Positions 41,200 through 50,793 are shown, numbered from the stretch's first letter. The stretch is 64,000 bases of DNA from Pseudomonadaceae bacterium (GCA_024236095.1 JACKLD010000012.1:124001-188000); one strand, 5' to 3'. Program-made: numbers and translations. The notes: a model not told the origin generated them from the sequence alone.

Positions 41200-42690
41200 C
41201 TAACGCTCCGAGAACGCGCGTTCCCGCGCCTTGTTGATGGGCTTCAGCAAATATTCCATCACCGTCTTCTTGCCGGTCAGTACATCCACGGTGGCCACCA
41301 TCCCGCTTTTAATCGGCAGCACGGTCTTGCCCCGTTGCAAATAGTTCCTGTCGGTGCGCACTTGTATCTTATAGAAGGTCTCCTTACGCTCCTCGTCGGT
41401 AAAACTGTCAGGCGAGATGGTTTCCAGCTTGCCGTCCAATCCACCGTAAATCCCAAAGTCATACGCGGTGATCTTCACCATCGCAGGCAGCCCGGGCCGC
41501 AAGAAGGCGATATCCTGCGGCTTCACCTGCGCTTCCACCAGCAACGTCTCTTCCAGCGGCACCAATTCCACGATGTTGGCATTGGGCTGCACCGCCTGCC
41601 CCACGGTGTTCACCAGCACCTGCTTCACTTCCGCATGGATGGGGCTTTTCAACAGCGTGCGCTCCACCTTGCCCACATCGGCCTTCACCGCTTCGCCCAA
41701 ACGGCCGAATTCTTCGCGCATCTTGGCCAGCTCGTCGCGCGCCTCGTTGGTCACCTGCAACACGCCTTCACTCAGCCGACTTTCGGCCTCCTTCATCGCC
41801 GCTTCGGCGGTAGGCACCGCCAATTGCGCGGTATTGTTCTCCTGCCGCGCCTCCACAACCTGACGCTCCAGCCGCAGCAAGTCAGCCTCGCTGATTGCCC
41901 CCTGCGCCAAATAAGGCTTGGCCATGTTGTATTCTTTCTGCGCCAGTCCCAACGCCTGCGCGGTGGTGCCCGCCTTGCGCCTGGCATCGGCCAGTTCCTG
42001 CTTCTTCTGTTCCACCTGCTGCTCCAGCACGCCGGTGGTGCTTTCCAGCGCCTGCTTGCGGTTGGCGTAAAGCTTTTCAGCCTCGGCCACCACGTCGGGC
42101 ATAGCGGTCAGGCTGGGGTCAAGCGCCAGCGGGGTCCCCTCCACCAAGGCTTCCAACACCGCAATGTTGGCCTGCAAGTACGCCCGGCGGTTTTCCTTCT
42201 CACCCACACCGGAAAGCGCGGTGGTATCATCCAACCGCACCAACGGCTGCCCCGCCTCCACAATATCGCCCGCTTTCACCATAATTTCGGCCACCACCCC
42301 GCCTTCGGGGCTACCCACCGCCTGCACCTTGCCGCTGGGAATCACCACCCCTTCGCCGCGCGCCACCTCGTCCAAGCTGGCAAAACTGGCCCAGATGAAA
42401 AACAACGCCAACATCGCAACCAACGCCCAAAAGAAAAACGTCGCCAACGGATGCGCCCCGCGCAGCGTCGCCTGCCGCACATCGTCCATGAAGTCGCCGT
42501 CATCCCACATCTCGTGGTGCATGGCCTGCCACAGCATTTTCTGGACTTTCACACCCAACTGCTCACCTTCCGCCCGCGCCACCCGCACGCCAAACTTCTC
42601 GGCCACCTTGTTGTCCAGCAGGTCAAAACGCTGCTTGTTATCCTTCTTGGCGAGGGGTGTCGCTTGCTGCGGAGTCTTCTTGGCATTCAT
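41200..42690 (-). CDS. HlyD-family membrane fusion protein (type I secretion adaptor, LapC-like)
   Basis: 496 residues. A cytoplasmic N-terminus of about 80 residues precedes one TM (LATFFFWALVAMLALFFIWASF). Then come a biotinyl-like half-motif (GEGVVIPSGKVQAVGSPEGGVV, KAGDIVEAGQPLVRLDD), a long alpha-hairpin coiled coil (about residues 190-360) and the C-terminal beta-barrel (ETLLVEAQVKPQDIAFLRPG). It links the inner-membrane ABC exporter to the TolC-type pore. The start abuts the stop of the ABC gene. Length and layout match adaptors of large adhesin exporters. Confidence 0.94.
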   Translation of the reverse strand: MNAKKTPQQATPLAKKDNKQRFDLLDNKVAEKFGVRVARAEGEQLGVKVQKMLWQAMHHEMWDDGDFMDDVRQATLRGAHPLATFFFWALVAMLALFFIWASFASLDEVARGEGVVIPSGKVQAVGSPEGGVVAEIMVKAGDIVEAGQPLVRLDDTTALSGVGEKENRRAYLQANIAVLEALVEGTPLALDPSLTAMPDVVAEAEKLYANRKQALESTTGVLEQQVEQKKQELADARRKAGTTAQALGLAQKEYNMAKPYLAQGAISEADLLRLERQVVEARQENNTAQLAVPTAEAAMKEAESRLSEGVLQVTNEARDELAKMREEFGRLGEAVKADVGKVERTLLKSPIHAEVKQVLVNTVGQAVQPNANIVELVPLEETLLVEAQVKPQDIAFLRPGLPAMVKITAYDFGIYGGLDGKLETISPDSFTDEERKETFYKIQVRTDRNYLQRGKTVLPIKSGMVATVDVLTGKKTVMEYLLKPINKARERAFSER

Positions 42691-44877
42691 CTATTTCTTC
42701 CCTCCCTGCACCGCCTTCGCCGCATTCTGCTGCAACATCGCCAACACCTCGGCCTTGGGGCCATCGGCCACCAGCTTGCCATCGTCAATCACCAGCAAGC
42801 GGTCCACCAAATCCAACATGCCGGGGCGGTGGGTAATCAGCACCAGCGTGCGGTTTTTCAGCCATTTGCCGAGGCGTTCCTTCACCCAGGCCTCGCTGCC
42901 ACTGTCCATTTCGCTGGTGGGGTCGTCCAGAATCACCAAATTCCCCTGCTGCATCAACGCCCGCGCCAACCCCACCGCCTGACGCTGCCCGCCGGAAAGC
43001 AACTCGCCACGCTCGCCCACCGGCAAATCGAAGCCCATGGGGTGACGGCGGATAAGCCGGTACGCCCCGCTCACCTCCACCGCGCTCATCAAGGCACTGT
43101 CGGGGGCGTCGGGGTTGGCCAGCAACAGGTTTTCACGCAGCGTCCCCCGAAACAGGTACAAATTCTGAGGGAAATAACAGATATTCGCGCGCAACTCGGC
43201 TGGGTCCAACTGGCGGATTTCCAACCCGTCGTACATGATGCTGCCTTCGCTGGGGTTATACAGGTTCAGCATCAGGCGCGAGAGCGTGCTCTTGCCGCTG
43301 CCGGCCCGCCCGACAATCCCCACCCGCTCGCCGGGCTTGATGGAAAAACTCACATCGTTCAGGCTGGCCAACTTGCTGCCGGGGTAGGCGAAACTCACTT
43401 TGTCGAACACCATCTCGCCGCGCAGCTGGCCCACATGCACAAAGCTTTTGCCCAGCGGACGCTCCACGGGGGAGTTCATGAACTTGGTCAGCGTCTCCAT
43501 GCTGTTCTTGGCCTGCGCATAGCGCACAAACAATCCGGCAATGCTGGAAAGCGGCGCCAACGCGCGTGAAAGCAACATGCTGCAGGCAATCAGCGCCCCC
43601 ATGGTCATCTCGCCTTCGGTCACCTTGTAAACGCCCCAGACAATCAGCGCCACATACACCATCTGCTGCACAAACCCGCCGGAGTTGAGCGCAAGGTTCG
43701 ACAAAAACCGCGTCTTGTTGGAAAGCCGCGCCGAAATGCCGGAAAGCTGCTCCCACCGCCCCTGCGCATGGCTTTGGCTGCCCATGCTCTTGATGTTCTC
43801 CAGCGCATAAATGGTTTCCACCAAATGGCCGTGTTTCATGTCCAGCTCTTTCGAGACCTCGCGGGTCAGCCCCATCATCGGCCCCTGCACCACGGCGGAA
43901 ATCACCAAAATCAGCGGCACCGCCACCAGCGGCACCAGCGCAATGCTGCCCCCCAGCAACGCAATCACGCCGATAAACATGAACAAAAACGGCACATCCA
44001 CCAACGTCACCAACGTGCTGCTGGTAAAGAAGTCGCGCAGGCTGTCATAGTCGCGCAACTGGTTGGCAAACGCCCCGGCGCTGATACGCCCTTCGCCCAG
44101 CCGCAGGTTCAACAGCTGTTGGTAAATCTTGCTTCCCAGCAAAATATCGGCCCCCTTCCCCGCCACATCGAGGAAATACACCCGCAACTGCTTGAAAATC
44201 GCATCGAACACGTAGGCAATCGCCACCCCCAACGCCAGCACCCACAAGGTCTCGTAGGCATGGTTGGGTACCACGCGGTCGTACACATTCATCACGAACA
44301 GCGGACTGGCCAGCGCCACCGTGTTGATCACCAACGCCGACACCAACACCTTGTTGTACAATGGCCTGAACTGCCGCACCGTGGCCCAGAACCACTGCTT
44401 CTTGGGGTCGCGGGCCTCGGCGGTCATTTCTCCCACCATCCCCTGCCGCACCAAAATCAGAAAACCGCCATACACCTTGTCAAATTCTTCCAACGTCTCA
44501 AAACGCTGCTCTTCGCCGGTATAGGTATCCAGTACAGCAAAGGCGCCCGTGCGGGTATCACCGTCTTCTCCCACCGTGCGCTCCAGCAAGATCACACTGC
44601 GGCCGCTGGCCATCATCGCCACGGCAGGCAACACATGGGGAGAAATATCCTCGGCCTTGCGCTTCACCACCCGGCTGGCCAAGCCTGCCTGCGTGGCGGC
44701 ACGGGTAAACAATTGCGGCGTCAGACGGCTCTTCACCAACGGCAAGCCGTTCAACAGGCTGGTCAGGGTGGTGTTGATGCGATAACGCTTCAGAAAGAAC
44801 AGCAGACAGCCCTGCAAGCTATCTTGGCTATCGGCCTGCAACGGAGCAACGGACGTGGCGGAGGAGGGCTGGTTCAT
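42691..44877 (-). CDS. Type I secretion ABC transporter (LapB/LssB-like)
   Basis: 728 residues. An N-terminal C39-peptidase-like domain without a catalytic Cys (a CLD; about 20-140), then six TMs, then the ATPase: Walker A VGRAGSGKSTL, signature LLSGGQRQAVGLARAL, Walker B LVILDDPTSEMD (Asp in place of the usual catalytic Glu), and THRPGML. It exports unfolded adhesin with its C-terminus leading. The start is taken at MNQPSSAT, preceded by AAGAAG. First gene of a four-gene operon (ABC-adaptor-protease-receptor) divergent from the tolC-adhesin pair. Confidence 0.94.
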   Translation of the reverse strand: MNQPSSATSVAPLQADSQDSLQGCLLFFLKRYRINTTLTSLLNGLPLVKSRLTPQLFTRAATQAGLASRVVKRKAEDISPHVLPAVAMMASGRSVILLERTVGEDGDTRTGAFAVLDTYTGEEQRFETLEEFDKVYGGFLILVRQGMVGEMTAEARDPKKQWFWATVRQFRPLYNKVLVSALVINTVALASPLFVMNVYDRVVPNHAYETLWVLALGVAIAYVFDAIFKQLRVYFLDVAGKGADILLGSKIYQQLLNLRLGEGRISAGAFANQLRDYDSLRDFFTSSTLVTLVDVPFLFMFIGVIALLGGSIALVPLVAVPLILVISAVVQGPMMGLTREVSKELDMKHGHLVETIYALENIKSMGSQSHAQGRWEQLSGISARLSNKTRFLSNLALNSGGFVQQMVYVALIVWGVYKVTEGEMTMGALIACSMLLSRALAPLSSIAGLFVRYAQAKNSMETLTKFMNSPVERPLGKSFVHVGQLRGEMVFDKVSFAYPGSKLASLNDVSFSIKPGERVGIVGRAGSGKSTLSRLMLNLYNPSEGSIMYDGLEIRQLDPAELRANICYFPQNLYLFRGTLRENLLLANPDAPDSALMSAVEVSGAYRLIRRHPMGFDLPVGERGELLSGGQRQAVGLARALMQQGNLVILDDPTSEMDSGSEAWVKERLGKWLKNRTLVLITHRPGMLDLVDRLLVIDDGKLVADGPKAEVLAMLQQNAAKAVQGGKK

Positions 44878-45129
44878 GGCTTCTTGTTCTTGCGTTGCAA
44901 TCTTTATATAAGCAGATGCCCGCCCACGGTAGCCCACATGATGGCAAAAGCGGCGGCCCTGCGCCCTTTCCGCCACGAAGCCCCTTCTCCTGCATAAATT
45001 TTTTGCTTGGGGGTGTCATAAAATTGTCAGGAACCCCTTGCATACAATTGACATCCCTCCTATATGTGTATGCAAGTCGCACTGGCACTTGCGTCAACCG
45101 CCAGACGACAAACAGAGGGAGAAACCTTT
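44878..45129. promoter_or_regulatory. Divergent promoter region of the adhesin-export module
   Basis: 252 bp between the exporter operon and tolC. On the plus strand, -35 TTGCAT (45038-45043) and -10 TATATG (45061-45066) are 17 bp apart, about 60 bp before the tolC start. No inverted repeat typical of an operator stands out. Both halves of the module are presumably controlled from here. Confidence 0.6.
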
Positions 45130-46455
45130 ATGAACACCCGTACCGCAGCCCTGTTGGGTCTTGTCATTTCCGCCGCCAACGCACAAAGCGCGCTGGCCCT
45201 TTCCATGCAAGAGGCCATGGCCAAGGCCATCGCCACCCACCCGGAAGGCTTGGCCGCTGAAAAGAACCAGGCTGCCATCGGCCACCAAATCGACATTGCC
45301 AAGGGCGGTTACCTGCCCACCGTCGACCTGACCGCCGGTACCGGTTGGGAGAACTCCACCAACCCCTCCACCCGTTTCCGTGCGGGCCGCGGCCCCGGCG
45401 ACAAGCCCAGCCGCGACCTGTGGCGCAACGAAAGCCGCCTCACCGTGCGCCAGATGATCTGGGACGCCCACCAGACCAAATACCGTGTGGCCCAGCAGAC
45501 CAGCCGCTTTGAAAGCGCCGCCTTCAACGTGGCCGACGTGAAGAACCAACTGGCCCTGCGTGCCGCCGAAAGCTACCTCAACGTGCTGCGCACCGCCGAG
45601 CTGGTGGCCCTCTCCGAGCAAAACCTTGCCAAGCATAACGAATACGTCGGCAAAATCGCCGACCGCAAGGCCGGTGGCCGTGCCGCCGGTGCCGATATCA
45701 AGCAGGCCGAAAGCCGCCGCGAGCTGGCCGAAGCCAACCTGATCGCCGCCAAGGGCCAACTGCGCGAAGCCGAAGCCGACTATCTGGAAGTGGTGGGTGA
45801 GATGCCCAACGCCCCGGTGAAGGACGCCACCCCGTTCGGCGTGCTGCCGGCCGACACCGCCAGCGCCATCGCCCGCGCCATGGACAACAGCCCGGTCATC
45901 GCCAACGCCAAGGCCAACATCAAGGCCGCCAACGCCGAGCTGGCCGAGGCCGCCTGCCCGTTCTGCCCGCGCCTGGAAGCCGAGGGCGGTATCTCCCGCA
46001 ACCATAACCTCGACGGCGTGCAAGGCGTGAACCACGACATGACCGCCATGCTCTACCTGCGCCAGAACCTTTACAACGGCGGCCGCGACGTGGCCCAACG
46101 CAAAGAGCGCCTGGAACGCGTCAGCGAAGCCACCGACATGCTGGAAGGCCAACGCCGCCTGGTAGAACAGGCCGTCATCAAGGCCATGGCCCGCATGGAC
46201 AGCGCCAAAAACCGCCTGACCCCGCTGACCAACAGCGTGGAAGCCGTCACCTCCACCCGTGACGCCTATCAAACGCAATTCAACCTCGGCCAACGCAGCC
46301 TGCTGGACCTGCTGGACAGCGAAGTGGAGCTGTTCAACGCCAAGGCCGCGCTGATCAACGGCAAATACGACCTCGACGCCGCCGCCTACGCGGTGCTGGC
46401 CAACATGGGCGAGCTGGTGGTGAGCGACCACAGCATGGTTGTGGCCGCCAACTAA
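45130..46455 (+). CDS. TolC-family outer-membrane efflux protein (LapE-like)
   Basis: 441 residues. MNTRTAALLGLVISAANAQSALA is a signal peptide; two TolC-type repeats of paired helices follow (SRLTVRQMIWDAHQTKYRVAQQ, RAAESYLNVLRTAELVALSEQNLAKH and later MLYLRQNLYNGGRDVAQRKERL, FNLGQRSLLDLLDSE). It forms the trimeric outer-membrane channel for the neighbouring exporter. Two Cys in AACPFCPRLEAEGG are unusual for TolC. AGAGGGAGA precedes the ATG at 45130. The adhesin gene follows 120 bp downstream. Confidence 0.93.
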   Translation: MNTRTAALLGLVISAANAQSALALSMQEAMAKAIATHPEGLAAEKNQAAIGHQIDIAKGGYLPTVDLTAGTGWENSTNPSTRFRAGRGPGDKPSRDLWRNESRLTVRQMIWDAHQTKYRVAQQTSRFESAAFNVADVKNQLALRAAESYLNVLRTAELVALSEQNLAKHNEYVGKIADRKAGGRAAGADIKQAESRRELAEANLIAAKGQLREAEADYLEVVGEMPNAPVKDATPFGVLPADTASAIARAMDNSPVIANAKANIKAANAELAEAACPFCPRLEAEGGISRNHNLDGVQGVNHDMTAMLYLRQNLYNGGRDVAQRKERLERVSEATDMLEGQRRLVEQAVIKAMARMDSAKNRLTPLTNSVEAVTSTRDAYQTQFNLGQRSLLDLLDSEVELFNAKAALINGKYDLDAAAYAVLANMGELVVSDHSMVVAAN

Positions 46456-46463
46456 GGCCCCGA

Positions 46464-46505
46464 CCCCCGCAAGGTTTGCGTGTGCGGGGGCTTGCAAAAG
46501 CCCCC
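46464..46505 (+). promoter_or_regulatory. Two mutually exclusive hairpins between tolC and the adhesin gene
   Basis: Hairpin 1 pairs CCCCCGCA (46464-46471) with TGCGGGGG (46483-46490). Hairpin 2 pairs GGGGGCTT (46486-46493) with AAGCCCCC (46498-46505). They share GGGGG, so only one can form. No T-run follows, so this may be an mRNA-processing or expression-balancing element. Confidence 0.65.
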
Positions 46506-46575
46506 CTCGCGTACCACATAAGTGGAAAGTGTTAACGGCAACCAACCTGCCGACCAACGATAAGGAACCCGCACC

Positions 46576-49500
46576 ATGGCCAACCAAACGCCCGAAACCC
46601 TCGCCTCCGTGCCCACCCCGCAAGTGGACGGCCAGCAATTGGCGATGAACACCGCCCATGCCGAGACCATCACCGGCAAGCCGGTGGAAAACGTGGCGGC
46701 CGGCCCCAACGTGAAATGCGTGGTGGTGGATGAGCCGGTGGCTCCCGTGGCCAAGGAATGCGGCTACGAAATCGTGGTACAGGCGCCGGAAGGCAAGGCC
46801 ATCCAGGCCTATCTGGTGTCGCCGGGCGCCCATGTCATTTTGAAGGGTATCGACATCTCTGCCGCCACCATGGTGGAAGAAGGCGACAATCTGCGCATCA
46901 CCACGGTGGACGGCGGCCAAATCTTGCTGCTGGACTACGTGGCCGCCAGCAAGACCGACAGCTGCACCAAACTGGTGGGCGATGAAGGCGACATCACCCT
47001 GGCCGCCAAACACGCCGAGGTGGAACCGGCCGCCGGTCCCACCACCACCGTGCGCGCCGCCGCCCCCCGCGTGGCCGACAGCGGCAACGGCTTCCAGGCC
47101 CCCGGCATCATTGGCAACCAATTCGGCTTCGGCGACCAAGTGCTCTCCAGCATCATCGGCCCGTTTGCCATCCCCTTCGGCCGCGACAGCATCGAGTACA
47201 AGGAATTCCCCACCGACGGCACCCCGCCCGCCGCGCCGGTTCCTCCGGTGGTCAACACCCCGCCCGACGCCCGCGACGATACCGCCACGGTCTCCTGCGG
47301 CGTGGTCTGCGGCCACAGCGTCACCATCAACGCGCTGGCCAATGATACCGACGCCAACGGCGACCCCCTCACCATCACCGGCATTTCCGGCCTCAATCCG
47401 GCGCTGGGCACCGCCAGCGTGGTGGGCAACCAGATCGTCTTCACCCCGGCTTCCGGCGTGACGGGCCCGGTCACCTTCCAATACAGCATTTCCGACGGCA
47501 ATGGCGGCACCGATACCGCCAACATCACCGTCAACGTCACCAACACCCCGCCCGATGCGGTGGATGACGCCGCTTCCACCCAACAAGGCACTCCGGTCAC
47601 CATCAACGTGCTGGCCAACGATACCGACGCCGAATGCACCCCCGGCATCACCATCACCGGCATTTCGGGCGTCAATCCGGCGCAGGGTACCGCACAGCTG
47701 GTCGGCAACCAGATCGTCTTCACCCCGGCCGCCGGCTTTACCGGCACGGCCAGCTTCCAGTACAGCATTTCCGATGGCTGCGGCGCATCCGACACCGCCA
47801 CGGTCACCGTGACGGTCACCCCCGTGCAACCCCCCAACACCACCGATGCCAACAACGACACTGCCAGCACCACCTGCGGCAACGCCGTCACCATCGCCGT
47901 GTTGGCAAATGACACCGATATCGAGGGCGATACCACTACCATCACCGGCACCACCAATCCGGCCAACGGCACCATTGTCGTCAACCCGGACGGCACCATC
48001 ACCTACACACCCATCACCGGCTTCATCGGGGTGGATACCTTCACCTACACCGTGACGGATGCCCGCGGCGCCACCGATACCGCCACCGTAAGCGTCACCG
48101 TCACCAACACCCCGCCCGATGCAGTGAACGACACCGCATCCACGGCCTTCAACACGCCGGTGGTCATCAGCGTGCTGGCCAACGACAGCGATGCCGAAAG
48201 CGCCGTGGCGCTCGATGGCATCGTCACCGGCCCCGCCCACGGTGTCGCCGTGGTCAACCCAGACGGCACCATCACCTACACGCCCAACGCGGGCTTCACC
48301 GGTACCGATACCTTCACCTACCGCATCGATGACGCCTGCGGCGCCACCGATGTGGCAACCGTCACCGTCACCGTGGGCGCCAACCCCAATACCGCACCGG
48401 ATGCGGTGGACGATGTGGTAAGCACCACCTGTGTCTCCGCCATCTGCGGTTGCGGCGCCACCGCCACCATTCACCCGCTGGCCAACGATACCGACCCCGA
48501 AGGCGACACCCTTACCATCACGGCCGTCGGCACGGCCGCCCATGGTACCGTTGTCCTGAACGCCGACGGCACAATCAGCTATCGCCCTGAAGGCGGGTTT
48601 GTGGGTACCGACAGCTTCACTTACACCATCTCCGACGGCAACGGCGGTACCGATACCGCTACCATCTTCGTCACCGTCACCAACGAACCTCCGGTGGCCG
48701 TTGACGATGCCGCGAGCACCGCCTTCCAAACCCCTGTCAGCTTCAACGTGCTGACGAATGACAGCGACCCCAGCGGCGGCCGCCTGAAGTTCGACGGTAT
48801 TGTGGGCGCGCCCGCCCACGGCACCGTCAGCGTGGACAGCGCGGGCAACGTCACCTACACGCCGGCCAACGGCTTTACCGGCACCGATACCTTCACCTAC
48901 CGCGTGGTCGACGGCTGCGGCGCCGAAGACGTCGCCACCGTCACCATCACCGTCGGCACCCCTCCCAACACCCCGCCGGACGCTACCAACGACGTCGCAA
49001 CCGCCGTGTGCGACTGCGCCCCCGTCACCATCAACGTACTGGCCAACGATTCCGATGCCGACGGCGACACCCTCACCGTCACCCGCATCGTCTCGGGCCC
49101 GGCCCACGGCGTGGCGGTCATCAATGCTGGTGGCACCATCACCTACACCCCGGCCCATGGCTGGCAGGGCGAAGACTTCTTCCAGTACGAGATCTCCGAC
49201 GGCAACGGCGGCACCGATATCGCGCAAGTGAAGGTGGTCACCATCAACAACGCGCCGGATGCGGTCAACGACAGCTACAACACGGTGTGCGGCACCCCCG
49301 TCACCTTCAACGTGCTGACCAACGACTCCGATCCGGATGCCTGCCAGACCATCAGCATCGCCAGCAACACCCAACCGGCCCACGGTACGGTGGTGTTCAA
49401 CGCCAACGGCACCTACACCTATACGCCTGCGGCGGGCTTTACCGGCACCGACAGCTTCACCTACACCATCGATGACGGTTGCGGCGGTACCGATACTGCG

Positions 49501-50793
49501 ACAGTCACGGTCACCGTCACCAACACCCCGCCGGACGCGCAGAACGATACTGCCACCGTCTCCTGTGGTGTGGTGTGCGGCCACAGCGTCACCATCAACG
49601 TGCTGGCCAACGATACCGATGCCGACGGCCACGCCCTGACCCTGCAAAGCATCAGCGGCCTCAACCCGGCCCAAGGTACGGCGCAAATCGTCAACGGTCA
49701 GGTGGTCTTTACACCGGCCTCCGGCTTTACCGGTACCGCCACCTTCACCTACACCGTGAAGGACAGCTGCGGCGCCACCGATACCGCCACGGTCACGGTC
49801 AACGTCACCAACACCCCGCCGGATGCCCGCGACGACAACGCTGGCACCATTCCGGCCGGCGGATCCGTCACCACCAACGTACTGGCGAACGACACCGATG
49901 CCGAATGCACCCCCGGCATCCACGTCATCTCGGCCACGGCCAACCCGGCCCAAGGTACGGTGACGGTCAACGCCGACAACACCATCACGTTCCACGCGGC
50001 AACCGGTTTCAGTGGCACCGCCACCTATACCTACACCATTGCCGATGGTTGCGGCGGCACCGACACCGCCACGGTCACCGTGGTTGTGGAAGCGGCGCCC
50101 CCGCCGCCCCCGCCTCCCCCGCCGGTGAGCCCGATCGTCATCGACCTGAACGGCGACGGCATCCACACCATTGCGGCCGCCGACAGCCATGCGCAGTTCG
50201 ACCTGTTTGCCGACGGCACCCCCGAGCACACCGCATGGTTCAGCGGCAACGACGGGATTCTGGTCCGCGATGAGAACGGCGACGGCATCATCAACGACAT
50301 CAACGAGATGTTCGGAACCGACAACCCCGACAGCAACGGCTACGAAACCCTGCTGGCCGAGATGGACAGCAACGGCGATGGCGTCATCGATGCCAATGAC
50401 GAAGGCTTCGAACAACTCCAACTGTGGGTGGATGCCAACGAAGACGGCGTCACCGACGCGGGCGAGCTGCACAGCCTTGCCGACTTCGGCATCGTCAGCA
50501 TCAACGCCACCCCCGTGGCCGACTACAACCAGCTGACCGATGACAGCTTCATCAGCCATACCAGCACCGTCACGCTGGAAGACGGCAGCACACTGGAAAG
50601 CGCCGACGTGTGGTTCCACACCGCCAACGACGCTACCATGGATACCGTGCTCAACGGCGGCAACGAAGGCGACAACGTGGCCGATGCCGCTGCCATCCCC
50701 GCCACCGACAACGGCGGTGATGCAGGCTACACCGGTACGCTGGGCGGCGAACAACTGGTTGTGGACGCCCCGCAACCGGTGCTTCACGACTAA
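46576..50793 (+). CDS. Type I-secreted repeat adhesin, Lap-type candidate
   Basis: 1405 residues, no Sec signal. Residues 1-150 form a small beta-rich head (YEIVVQAPEGKAIQAYLV, NLRITTVDGGQILLLDYV) like retention modules that plug the TolC pore. It is followed by PAAG (151-154), a plausible LapG site. Residues 227-1172 are ten Ig-like (VCBS/cadherin-type) repeats of about 95 residues, each with VLANDTDA and GFTGTDTFTYT patterns. A Pro run (1173-1182) precedes a C-terminal part with Ca2+-loop sequences DLNGDGIHT, DENGDGIIND and DSNGDGVIDAND. No GGxGxD RTX nonapeptides are seen. The repeats contain many Cys, unusual for this class. AAGGA precedes the ATG. Confidence 0.9.
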   Translation: MANQTPETLASVPTPQVDGQQLAMNTAHAETITGKPVENVAAGPNVKCVVVDEPVAPVAKECGYEIVVQAPEGKAIQAYLVSPGAHVILKGIDISAATMVEEGDNLRITTVDGGQILLLDYVAASKTDSCTKLVGDEGDITLAAKHAEVEPAAGPTTTVRAAAPRVADSGNGFQAPGIIGNQFGFGDQVLSSIIGPFAIPFGRDSIEYKEFPTDGTPPAAPVPPVVNTPPDARDDTATVSCGVVCGHSVTINALANDTDANGDPLTITGISGLNPALGTASVVGNQIVFTPASGVTGPVTFQYSISDGNGGTDTANITVNVTNTPPDAVDDAASTQQGTPVTINVLANDTDAECTPGITITGISGVNPAQGTAQLVGNQIVFTPAAGFTGTASFQYSISDGCGASDTATVTVTVTPVQPPNTTDANNDTASTTCGNAVTIAVLANDTDIEGDTTTITGTTNPANGTIVVNPDGTITYTPITGFIGVDTFTYTVTDARGATDTATVSVTVTNTPPDAVNDTASTAFNTPVVISVLANDSDAESAVALDGIVTGPAHGVAVVNPDGTITYTPNAGFTGTDTFTYRIDDACGATDVATVTVTVGANPNTAPDAVDDVVSTTCVSAICGCGATATIHPLANDTDPEGDTLTITAVGTAAHGTVVLNADGTISYRPEGGFVGTDSFTYTISDGNGGTDTATIFVTVTNEPPVAVDDAASTAFQTPVSFNVLTNDSDPSGGRLKFDGIVGAPAHGTVSVDSAGNVTYTPANGFTGTDTFTYRVVDGCGAEDVATVTITVGTPPNTPPDATNDVATAVCDCAPVTINVLANDSDADGDTLTVTRIVSGPAHGVAVINAGGTITYTPAHGWQGEDFFQYEISDGNGGTDIAQVKVVTINNAPDAVNDSYNTVCGTPVTFNVLTNDSDPDACQTISIASNTQPAHGTVVFNANGTYTYTPAAGFTGTDSFTYTIDDGCGGTDTATVTVTVTNTPPDAQNDTATVSCGVVCGHSVTINVLANDTDADGHALTLQSISGLNPAQGTAQIVNGQVVFTPASGFTGTATFTYTVKDSCGATDTATVTVNVTNTPPDARDDNAGTIPAGGSVTTNVLANDTDAECTPGIHVISATANPAQGTVTVNADNTITFHAATGFSGTATYTYTIADGCGGTDTATVTVVVEAAPPPPPPPPPVSPIVIDLNGDGIHTIAAADSHAQFDLFADGTPEHTAWFSGNDGILVRDENGDGIINDINEMFGTDNPDSNGYETLLAEMDSNGDGVIDANDEGFEQLQLWVDANEDGVTDAGELHSLADFGIVSINATPVADYNQLTDDSFISHTSTVTLEDGSTLESADVWFHTANDATMDTVLNGGNEGDNVADAAAIPATDNGGDAGYTGTLGGEQLVVDAPQPVLHD

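Noticed and set aside
46576..50793. RTX toxin
   Set aside because: No GGxGxDxxx nonapeptide tandem; the C-terminal Asp-rich loops are of the DxNxDG type and the bulk is Ig-like repeats.
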